NCBI GenBank assembly: GCA_016800925.1
Contig: JABCPU010000629.1
Coordinates: 1 to 33,976, forward strand
Direction: 5' to 3'
DNA: 33,976 bases
Source: Suillus spraguei
Taxonomy: Eukaryota > Basidiomycota > Agaricomycetes > Boletales > Suillaceae
The position numbers and the translations under genes are program-made. The notes beneath the pieces are model-generated. The model was not told where the DNA came from, ran no database searches, and worked only from the letters and a program-made list of their open reading frames with translations. Below, piece after piece: positions 1 through 9,247 of the stretch; the first letter of the stretch is position 1; every line of letters starts with the position of its first letter.

Positions 1-48
1 AAAAGCCTTGCATCTGACTACAATTGATAGCGATGTACAAGTGAATCC

Positions 49-2808
49 ATGTCCCAGGTGGCTGTCACCAGCGCTCAATACAACTCCCGTGAGCGCCAGC
101 CCCACCCGAAATGTTTGCAAGACACTCGGGAAGACCTTCTCAAATACATCCACGGGTTCCCAGGCAACACAGGAATAATCTCATTTGGGTGCATGGCACG
201 GCTGGCGTTGGAAAGTCTGTCGTTGCGTTTACAGTAGCCGACAAGATGAGAGGTCTAAAAATAACCGAAGAGACAAATATCGAAAAGCGGCTAGCGGGAA
301 CATTCTTTTTCTCGCGGAAGCACACCAAACGTTCCACAGCTGGATATTTCTTCGCGACGCTTGTCTACCAGCTTGCAACCAATTTTCTAAGCATCAAGCA
401 GGATGTGAACAGAACGATCCGCAATAATCCCGCTATACTAGGCCCAGACACGCCTCTCTGCGACCAGATGGAGGTTCTTTTTCTCCAACCCCTCCGGAAA
501 CTGCCACCGATTGCACGGATGTCTGCCTTTGTCATTTGTTGTCGATGCCCTTGATGAATGCACATCTGAATCCGAACTTACCGATCTCATCCTTTCCATT
601 GCACAGGTTCTTCGTGATCCTGACATTCCTGTGACCCACATTCTGCTCATAAGTCGCTCAGAATCCATATCTTCAAAGCCTTTCAGAACGAGGAAGTGCG
701 CCCTTTGGTGCAGGAGATACCTGTGAAAATTTCTGGGGACGGTGGCATCATCTCATTAGACGGCGCAGACGTTGACAACGACATCTGTACTTTCTTGCGG
801 CATTCCTTCAAAGAGCTGAAAAGTCGCCATCCCGATTTCCCTCAGCCATCAGAGGCTGACCTTGAGAAGCTGGCGAGCCGAGCAGGGAGACGTTTCATCG
901 TTGTGTCCACGATGATGAAATTCATTATTGATGATGAAGACAATGATCCGCATGATTGGCTGCAACTCATGCTCAAGCTGACGAGCAAGCTGCTGCCAGG
1001 AACGGAGGTGTACAGGTTATACGACTGTATTCTCTCCACGTGTGCCGACCCCAAGCGGGCATACCTACACTTGTCCATTGTTGCTGCCCTCAAGGACCCT
1101 CTTCCCATCTTGCAAATCTCAACACTTCTTGGCCCTGGATTGGGGAGGGATGTTCAGACAACGTTGATACAGCTACGGTCTGTGATAGATATCCCTACAG
1201 ACAGCATTCTCCCCGTGAATATTTATCACTCGTCCATTCGTGACTATGTTTCCAACCCTTCAAACTGCGGCCTCCCTCAAGTACGCAATATTGCATCAGC
1301 TCACTCCCTACTTGCTGGCTCGACTCTTCGCTTGATGATGAAAGAGATTCCAGAAAGCATGGCGTCCTTGAATGCACTATCAGAATTGAAGAAGCAAAGC
1401 AAAGCTATGGAACCTGAGGATCCCCATAAGTTAAAAGACCCATTAGCGTTCCTTGTTCGGCCACCAGAGTCAGTTGTGACCTGCATGCTGTGGCTTTGAG
1501 ACCGCGTCCCAGATTTACAATTATGGCTGGGAACTGTGGACGGGCATGCCTGGCTGCAGATCCAAGGAGGACGACACTGGCTGCAGATACAGGGAGGACG
1601 ACACTAGCTACAGACCCAGGGAGGACGAGAGTGGCTACCGGCCCCGGGTGATCGAGAGTGGCTGTGGACCCCGGGAGGACAAGACTGGCTGCAGACCCGG
1701 GAGGACGAGACTGGCTGCGGACCTTGGGAGAACGAGACTCGCTGGGAGGCGAGACTGGCTGCGGACACAGAGGACGAGACTGGCTGCAGACACAGGAAGG
1801 ACAATTGTGGCTGCAGACCTCAGGTGTACGAGAGTGGCTGCAAACTCGGGGAGGACGAGTGTGGCTGCAGACCTGGAGAGGGCAAGAGTGGCTGCAGACC
1901 CAGGAAGGTCGAGAGTGGCTGCAGACCCAGGGAGGCCGACAGTGGCTGCTGAACGGGGGAGGTCGACAGTGGCTGCGGACTCAAGGAGGACAAGACTGGC
2001 TGCGGAACCGGGAAAGATGACAGGAAGACGAGAGTGGCTGCAAACCCGCGAGGGACGGGGGTGCCTGGGGACCCCGGGAGGACGAGACTGGCTGCTGACC
2101 CTGGGAAGACAATGGTGGCTGCAAACCCAGGGAGCACGAGATTGGTTGCAGACCTGGGGGGGAAGCACTGGCTGCAGACCCAGGGGGGACAAGACTGGCT
2201 GCAGACCCGGGGAGGGCGAGACTGGCTGCAAACCCTGTGTGGGAGACTGGCTGCAGACACCCCATGGCCAAGCGCGGCAGTCCACTCCTTCGGCCTCCGT
2301 CTGGATGACAATGGAAGAATTCTTAAGGACATCGGAGGAAATCAACGAGTATATCTATATCATTACCAGGAATCTACCAACTTTTCAAGCAATCCAGCAG
2401 TTCAAGACCTTGCCAGATTTCTCGATGTTTCCGGTTTTCCTGGCACTACGGCGCCAGCATCATTCTACCTTTGCAATAACAGAAAGTCTTCTACCAGACA
2501 GGGAGATAATTCATACTATGAATGTCTTTGGGAGTTTCGCAAACGAAACATTGGAACGCAGTCGAGCAGCTTCTGACGCTTTCAAATATGCTTGTCACAA
2601 CTGGGCCGTACATCTCTCGCGTGCCCCCAATCCATGGGATGACGCGCTCAATCATTTATTCCACGCTTTTTGGAATGATCACACAATCGCTTGGTTGGAA
2701 ATGGAGTGGTGGTGTTTGGAGAGTTTGCGGTCTTGCCTTGTCGTCTCATCCGAAGGGCAAAAATTTGTAAAGGTGTGTATTTCAACGATTCAAGGTAGCT
2801 ACAACTGA
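49..2808 (+). pseudogene. Broken NACHT-domain (NLR-like) gene
   Basis: This resembles the large basidiomycete NACHT P-loop family, STAND ATPases proposed to act as NLR-like receptors. Visible in order: an N-terminal piece around CLQDTREDLLKYIH (positions 110-155), Walker A in WVHGTAGVGKS (about 180-215), a Walker B-like FVVDALDEC (about 530-560), HILLISRSES (about 640), and a long helical region (696-1496). The WLQTQ repeat array follows, then a tail containing YACHNWAVHLSR. The pieces lie in different frames with no missing sequence between them. Frame changes fall near 165-175, 515-530 and 660-667. In-frame stops are TGA 1497-1499 and TAG 1605-1607, and further indels lie inside the array, so this is a decayed gene rather than exons. 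The tail is open to the TAA/TGA end at 2806-2808. The 5' end may lie left of the window. Family assignment is confident; the receptor role is inferred from the family. Confidence 0.85.
1548..2270 (+). repeat. 27-bp tandem coding minisatellite, about 26 copies
   Basis: A head-to-tail array with a unit close to gactggctgcagacccaggg plus aggacga (27 bp). In the NACHT reading frame each unit encodes a nine-residue repeat close to GRDWLQTQG. The first copies (1548-1700) read in the same frame as the upstream gene, and the last copy (about 2240-2265) joins in frame to the downstream tail (WLQTPHGQA). In between, single-base losses, such as cagacccggg for cagacccaggg near 1700, shift the frame. The unit length is a multiple of three and the consensus has few stops, so several frames on both strands stay open through the array. 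The array sits where intact relatives also seem to carry WLQTQ repeats; that comparison is from memory. Confidence 0.9.
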
Positions 2809-3577
2809 TGTCATCTTGTGTTCCAAAATATTCGGTCTATGACATGACGCCTTGGAATTCTCCCTCATCTTCAGTCCTGACTCTTACTAAGTAGACCGTT
2901 ACTCACGCGCAGCCCGGCGCTCTATCGGTGAATCCATGAGTGCTTGACAATGTTAGTATTGTTGACACCAAAAACCTGTTCGAACGCACTATCGTAGAGG
3001 TTGCTGATGACTTGACGAGAATGTATTTTTTGCATGTACTATTTTTTGTATGGTAACTCATAGTCCACTGACGAAGCCCTGTCATCTACAGTCGATAGTC
3101 ATAGACAAGTGAATTCCAGGCAACGCTTGATGCAATCTGAAATTCATTGATCCTACTGGCAATCATCTGTAACTTAGTCCGCTTAGCTATTAGCCAAAAG
3201 GCAGTGATATTGAAAGCTTGTGTTTCAGTGTATCGCGGACAATATTTATGTAGTAGATTGATTATAGGAACTCTAGTAAGCCAGCGTGCGTACAGCCCTT
3301 CTTCGACAGCCCTGCACACAGACAATATTTTGCATTTGTTACTCTGCGCCAGCTGACTTCGTATTGTTTTCCAAGTTCAGCGGACGCGAGCCACAGCGTT
3401 ACTGGCCACTTCGTCAGTAATCTTCAACGCTTCACGCAAGGCAAATGCTTTGCGATATGATCGATGTGAAGACGATGGACATGGATGTGCTTCTCGTTCG
3501 ATGATTGTTCTCCGAGCAAATTCAGCGTTCTGCAAGACTGCAAAAATACGTCAACGCACGCTCGACTTCTCTCGAAA

Positions 3578-3931
3578 TCAAAGTGAGCTCTTTGCGGTGC
3601 AAAATACACCACAGAAAGTGACACCTCTATCGCACGCACTCGAAACCTTTTTACACCAAATCCCTGAGGATGCCACGGACGCGTAAAAAGGACGAATTTG
3701 ACGAAGGAATAGCTGTGAATCCACGTAGAGAGAGGGAACCATGAGGTCGGAAGACTGCAGCGATTTATTCTCTTCGGCGGATTCATTGGCCTTGTTATCT
3801 TCGTCGTCACTCTTGTCTTCGCCAGACCCAGGACTCTCCGTCTTTTCCCTATCCATCGATGAATTGCCTAGCAGGCGCCAGTGAAAAGCAAGGGTGTCTG
3901 CGGCTGACCTTTTGACATTGTGGGTGAGCAA
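3578..3931 (-). CDS. Weak candidate: acidic hypothetical protein
   Basis: An open minus-strand frame of 117 codons whose middle is rich in Asp, Glu, Ser and Lys (GEDKSDDEDNKANESAEENK), followed by a less biased C-terminus. It overlaps the end of the candidate at 3985-4173 and could be a later exon of the same gene. No family is recognised, and there are no clear splice signals or catalytic motifs. Composition alone makes it slightly better than a random open frame. Confidence 0.2.
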   Translation of the reverse strand: MLTHNVKRSAADTLAFHWRLLGNSSMDREKTESPGSGEDKSDDEDNKANESAEENKSLQSSDLMVPSLYVDSQLFLRQIRPFYASVASSGIWCKKVSSACDRGVTFCGVFCTAKSSL

Positions 3932-3984
3932 GAAATGAACGGAGAAGCACGATCAGTGCGACAAGACCCATCTTGGGCGGAACA

Positions 3985-4173
3985 ATGATACATGTGTCTG
4001 GGAGAGTTACAACGGGAGCCTGAGTAAACTTTTCGGCGCTGGTGGTGGCTGATCCGTAGTTGTGCTTTGATGTAGGCGAATCCTCCGCCTTCTCTTTGTC
4101 CCTGAGGCCCTTGATTACCAGCGGTGGTGCCTGTATGTTTCTGCAGATAGTAGGTGAACAAAGGATCGTCCAT
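3985..4173 (-). CDS. Weak candidate: small protein with hydrophobic segment
   Basis: Two overlapping minus-strand frames look protein-like here. One starts with ATG at 4173 (MDDPLFTYYLQKHTG). The other, open further downstream, contains charged DKEKAEDSPTSK, then TLPDTCIIVPPK and a hydrophobic run GLVALIVLLRSFLA that could be a membrane anchor. A short intron or a frameshift would be needed to join them. I recognise no family. It could be a small membrane protein gene or chance; transcript data would decide. Confidence 0.2.
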
Positions 4174-4481
4174 CAGACATATCTTCCGCTCTTAATCTCA
4201 ACCTCGAAATCGTCCTGAACAGGTGTACGACACTGACACGTCTGAGAGCAGCGACGTTTCCCCCACGAGTTGTAATCGGTAAATATGACTGGCTGATAAT
4301 GGACCCAAGCCGTTTATGTACGGCTTCTGTTGGATGTGAATTTGTTTGGTCGTGTGGGGATTAGAAACTAGGCTGATTTCATCTCGTTGAATGGGAGTTG
4401 TTTTTAGAACTTGTCTTTGAGCTTCTCAGACACGATACTTCTTTGATTCTATTCCATTAGGAGCGGCAATGGGTGCACAGT

Positions 4482-5658
4482 ATGCACTCATCGACGAGGG
4501 TCACGTTGCCCGCTACATTTGAGGTCGCCGAGATAGACAGTCTTGCTCTTCTCATAGGTAAACATCCAACTCGAAATTCTTCCATTCAGATCTAATGGAC
4601 ATCTAAAGCTAATATGCTTGAACGATTGATCGCTCATAATGACAAGATACCACTTCTACCGTATGTCATCCCCTATATCTCATGTTATCCTCCTTATCTG
4701 TATCCCAGCGAGAGCCTCACACGATTTCACTCGAGAGCCGTCCCAAACATCAGCATTCTCGATTATCTTCGGCGCATAATCAAGTGGACAAAAGTAGAGG
4801 TCCGTATCCATTCAAATCATCCATCTAAGCAGCTCATCAGAAACCTACTCACAGAAATCATGCCTTCTCCTCACCCTACACTACGTTGATCAAATCTGCG
4901 CCCGAATCCCCCTCTTCACCCTCTCCTCTCTCACCTGCCACCGCTTCATCATCGCATCCATCACAGTCTGCAGCAAAGGCCTCTGCGACTCCTTCTGCAC
5001 AAACGCCCTCTACGCCCGCGTAGGCGGCATCCCCGTACCAGAACTAAACGTTCTCGAACGCGAATTCCTTCGCGCAATAGACTGGCGCTTAATGGTTCGC
5101 AAGATCCCTCCTTCTCTCATCCCGTCTTCTTACATCTCATTTTTGCAGTGCACCCGCGAAGTCCTTCAGGAATATTACATCAATCTCATTAGGACGGATA
5201 GCTCGGGTCGCTTTTTGCTTGAAGGCGCGGAGTCAGAGGTGGAGGATAGCGATATGGACAGCATCTCGTCTCGCTCAGCGTCCCCTATGGACGTTCAAGT
5301 CCGCCATCGTCCGTCGTTTAGCCTCTTGGGCACCCGCGAGTCTTCAAGCGTTGTGGGAGACATTGCGACGCTCCCTACTATCGAACAGAACATGGCGTTT
5401 GCTGCGTTGCAGCATTCGTTGAAGAAACCCCATAGGTCTAGGAAATTGACTTTTGGTGATTGTGTTCTACGTATCGATACCATCATACGCACGCACGCAC
5501 GTGCCGGCGACATTTTTCGTCGCCGGCTCATCATCTCGCGCCATAGATTGACATTTAGTGGTCATCAGCGGCACGCGTCAACTTTCGTCCTCCCTTACCG
5601 TTTTCTCTGCATATATACATACATACACACGTGGCGCACAAAAATCATCGGATTGTAA
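4482..5658 (+). CDS. PHO80-type cyclin, five exons
   Basis: Predicted cyclin partner of a Pho85-like cyclin-dependent kinase, a family involved in nutrient, phosphate and morphology signalling. Proposed exons are 4482-4557, 4609-4660, 4709-4799, 4855-5094 and 5149-5658, giving 322 residues. The cyclin box spans about residues 26-153 and contains LIAHND, LTRFHSR, ISILDYLRRI, CHRFIIASITV, YARVGGIP and LNVLEREFLRAIDWRL, the typical PHO80/PCL6/PCL7 pattern. The C-terminus is Ser-rich and poorly conserved. The start is the only ATG in the first-exon frame after an in-frame TAG at 4458. All introns are 48-55 bp with GT-AG ends. The last one is 54 bp with no in-frame stop, so it could be retained. 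The gene is convergent with the kinase gene. The family call is strong; the target kinase and pathway are inferred. Confidence 0.88.
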
Positions 5659-6184
5659 CCACCGCAAATATAACATACATAAGATGTCCGAAATTCAATG
5701 AATGACGTGTGGGTTTACGACGAGAAACGAGTAATGAGCGACAGGAAGGCCAATACCGGCGAATTTACGTTTTCCGCATCTTATCGAAAAAAAAGAATCT
5801 ATAGTAATTGTAATGGTGTGATACAGTCCAAGAGCGAGCGTAATTGTTTGAGTTTGAGTTTTTGCAACAATGTATGAAAATGCGATGGTTTGATTATGAT
5901 TTTTCGAGACTTGCACCAGTTTCACGCTTGCGCCAAGGAATTGTATGCACAGATGAGAAGCAGCAGCACAAAATATGCACAACGGTCTGAGCCTGCACCC
6001 AAAGCCAGCATGAGCGGATGGATTACAACAATAAAAAGGCTAGTGTTCGCACCGTAAGTAGTTGGGTAACATACAATACATCGACCGCCTCTTCAGACAA
6101 CAGCACCTACAGGCCATAAGCCATCTAACAAGAACAACAAAAACACACACACTTCCGACTTCCACAACGTACACCTCCACCGCA
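5659..6184. other. 3' intergenic region between convergent genes
   Basis: About 525 bp between the cyclin stop and the kinase stop, so it should hold both 3' untranslated regions. It contains short A-rich stretches (for example near 5785-5795) but no clear gene or long repeat. Confidence 0.5.
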
Positions 6185-9100
6185 TCACCGCCTCAAAGCA
6201 GATAGCATCTTTGCCAGCGCATTGATCTGGCCCTTCTGCACCTTCTTTGGCGTCTCCTCCTCACCCCCAACACCCCCCAAATCAGTCGTGCTAGTAGCAG
6301 CATCTCTCACAGGCGCAGGTCTCTCGCTAATCGTGTCCAGCTTCGATTTCCTTGTCCGCGGTTTCCGCTGGGGGGGCTGTCCGAATATATCGCCTACGGG
6401 ATTAGGATGGAGCTGTCGCGGAAGCTGGTCAAGTTCCCATGGGACACCGGTCATGACTGTTACCAACCCACGTCAACGACGTTGCCGCAAAAGTAAAAGA
6501 TACGTACTCTTGATATTCTTAGGAACCTGTGCCGCAGCCTGCCCTCCATTCCTCCAGCTCCCACTACTCACACTCGTAGCAGTTGTTGATACACTTCTCG
6601 CGCTTGAATTGCTGTATCGTGTGAATGCGGATGTGCTAGTGCTTGCGCTGCTCATTGAGCTTCGCCAGTTGTTGCTTTGGACGCTGCCTGGGGGTGAATG
6701 GCCTCTTACACTCCCGTTTGCGTTGACGTTGAAGTTTCCGTTGATGTTGATGGAAGGAGCAGCGGTAGAAAACGCAGTGCTAAACGTAGACGAACCAGGT
6801 CTCCGTCCACGCGCCCACGTACCCGCCTCATCCGCCGGACTCCGCTGTCTCGTAAGGGGCGTATGTGCACCACTCCCATTCACGCTCGCGCTCGAGTTGA
6901 CATTGACACTGCTGTGCGAGATGTACGGTGAGGTTTTGAGACTGAGGTTTGGATTCGGCGCAGGTTGGGAGAGCCCCATGATAAGAGTAGTGACGTTGCT
7001 CGCGGTGCCCGTCGTTGGTGCCTCTTCCGTGGGCGTAGATACAATAGTCTTGCCGCTTCCAAAGCCCAACTTCCATTTGCTCGGCTTCTTCACGACCACA
7101 GGCCTCGGGGCCTCCGCCTCCACAGCCGCATGCCTCGCAACACTCGAAGCATGGCTCGCATTTCTGCCCAAATTAACGATCCCAAGCGACGAAGAGCGGC
7201 TCGCACCCCGACTAGCAAGACTGATCTCCCGTGCCAAACTCTGCGAAGCAACAGCGAGCGTCTGCAGGGTCTCATCCGTCGTTGTTTTCTGCCCTGCTTT
7301 TCGCGACCCGCGCTTTCCCCGTTTCTTGGTCGACCGCGAGCGGCCGTCTTCGTCTTCGTTGTGCTCGCCTTGACACTCGCGAGAGAGGTCTTCGGGCTCT
7401 TCAACGAGGACACTACCGACGCTTGGAGCTCTGCTCAAAGACCTGCTGCATACGAGTGGAGTGCGGAGTGCTGCACGGGAGGAGGGGCGGCGAGAGGGCG
7501 GGCATGAGGAGAGGGGTGGCCAAGTGTTGATGAGGCTGTGCTGAGGACACGCTTGTGGCCTCTGTGAGACTCGCGGTCGCAAAGGAGGGTAGGAAGGTCC
7601 TTGATCCATGCACCGAATTGACGGGCGGTGACGGGCATGTGGTTGGCGTCGAAGGGAGGGAGGACAAATACACGCTGGGTAAGGAACTCGGCGACGGGCC
7701 AGGTCATGCCCGTAAAGCGCTGCATAAAAAAGTGGGCGCCATGTGTGCGGAAAAGGGAAAAAGAGGAACAGGCGCCGTCAGAGGTGTCTGTCCATGGATT
7801 ATAGTGGTACAACCTGACACCAATATCAGAAATTGTTATTTATCGACAAGAAAGCAACACACATGTTGATTAAGACGATACCAAGACTCCAGACGTCGCT
7901 CCTCTCGGGGCTGTAGGTCGGAGCTACATTGTTACGGCACTCGAAGCTCATGTAGGGTGCACTCCCACAATCCATGTCGGCGCTTTCTACCTCGTTTGTG
8001 CTTAGACCAAAGTCTGTGAGCTTGACTAGGACTTTGCGTTCCATGATGTCTGAAGAGGAAGAAGGTGCATAGCCGTCTGTGACGATAAAGTTTTCTGGCT
8101 TGATATCGCGGTGAAAGACGCGCTGGTCATGGCATGCGGCGACTGCATCGCACATTTGTGCGAACATACTTGCGATGAGTCTGAGACGGGTGTGGCTTAG
8201 CAATGCGGAGGGGTGTAGAGTGGCGAGAAGAGAGGGGGTAGGAGGAGTCTTGCTCTCTGTGCTCTCGTCTGGGGCATAGTGATCGCGTGCTTGCTCGAGG
8301 AAATAAAAGAGATCTTCACCCGGGACAAACTCCAGGACAAGTAAGAGAAAAGCGTCCGTCTCGAGCGTACGATGGAGTGTGACTATGTTTGGATGTTGGG
8401 AGAGGGACTGGTGGATTGTGACCTCGGTGAGCTGTGCTGTGAGAGCTTCGGAGTCGAGGTTTGCCTTTGAGAGGACTTTGAGAGCAAAGTTTCTACCGTA
8501 GACAATAGGTGGAGGGGTGGGATCGAGGTCGAGGACGCCGACGTGGCCATCCTCGCTGATAGGGATGCGAGAGATGACTTCACGAACGAGATAGACGACT
8601 GCATAGCTGCCTGTTCCTAGTCTACGAACGACTTCGAATTCTTTTGCAGTATTCATATCTATTGGGGCGAGGACGCAAGGACGAACTGGTTCACCCTGGA
8701 GAAGTAAGTCCTCGCCGATGAGGTCGCCTGGAGCCAATACATCCTCTATGAGAGAGGACACTGAAGGAAGAGTTGGACTTGGTGGTGGTATGAGTGGGGA
8801 TGGAATTGGAGATGGAATAGAAATTGGAACTGGGGGGGATGGAATAGAAATTGGTAAAACGGGTGGAACCGAAGAAGGCTGTTGTTTGCGAAGTGGTTCT
8901 TTGGCGAAGCGCCTGTTGAAAAGACGAGAATGTGAATGTGGGTAGTCATTATGAAGAGTTTCTTTAGTACGATTCTGTTTATAGGGAAGAGGAAGAGGAA
9001 TTGGTTGGGCGGAATATTGCAACATGAGCTCGTGTAGTCGGGAAACAGAGAGATAGTTGTAACGCTTTCTTGGAACTACGAACGACGAGAACGATGTCTT

Positions 9101-9247
9101 TGAAGACGATATTGACTGTTTATGGTCGCTATCGCCGTCGTCGGACTGCTCAGAGTCTTCAGAAACCTGCTGGACTTCTGTGAGTTTATTAGTGCATTCA
9201 ACGTTGAGCGGCGTCGTAGCAGAAAGGCCTTTAGCGTATCTGTTCAT
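6185..9247 (-). CDS. Ser/Thr protein kinase of the RAN1/KSP1 group
   Basis: Predicted Ser/Thr kinase; relatives act in nutrient signalling, meiosis and filamentous growth. Proposed exons (minus) are 9247-7863, 7813-7551, 7470-6508 and 6456-6185, 960 residues with all phases matching. The N-terminus is Ser-rich with a Pro/Ile/Ser low-complexity segment (about 125-165). The kinase domain begins near 204: glycine loop GTGSYAVVY (211-219), Lys257 in FALKVL, HRDIKPEN (379-386), DFG (412-414), GSAPYMS and SDVWSLGIVLINM. It runs across the first intron into LYHYNPWTD and a FFMQRFTGM segment. A long Ser/Thr-rich tail ends in MTGVPWELDQLPRQLHPNPVGDIFG and QINALAKMLSALRR, a conserved C-terminal pattern. 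The second intron (80 bp, GC-rich) is the weakest element; the alternative is a 1-bp frameshift. An opposite-strand open frame across exon 3 is an artefact. Confidence 0.88.

Larger units (their letters stand above)
2809..4481. other. Intergenic; no firm gene
   Basis: About 1.7 kb between the NACHT pseudogene and the cyclin gene. The left half (2809-3430) shows no coding signal I can support. The right half holds two weak minus-strand candidates, listed separately. The cyclin promoter must lie within the last few hundred bases, but I see no distinctive element. Confidence 0.5.

Noticed and set aside
810..816. tRNA genes anywhere in the window
   Set aside because: A scan by eye for B-box-like GTTCGAnnC with matching A-box and stems found no convincing candidate on either strand; tRNAscan would be decisive. 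Coordinates here are a placeholder.
1548..2270. CRISPR-like array
   Set aside because: Units are adjacent with no unique spacers, they encode a protein repeat, and the surroundings are eukaryotic.
1635..2345. 236-codon minus-strand frame as a gene
   Set aside because: It consists almost entirely of the 27-bp repeat read backwards, and its openness follows from the repeat period.
3083..3120. Second copy of the sequence near positions 8-60
   Set aside because: Short similarity (acaagtgaat...ccagg and catct...gatag) is visible, but it is gapped and too short to call a duplicated NACHT start.
5695..5982. 95-codon minus-strand frame as a gene
   Set aside because: It lies in the 3' region between two convergent genes and shows low-complexity Thr/Ile runs, no domain and no splice support.
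6222..7373. 383-codon plus-strand open frame
   Set aside because: It lies opposite the third exon of the kinase gene, whose minus-strand frame has matching splice sites and a conserved C-terminus. The plus frame shows no domain and is explained by codon bias on the other strand.
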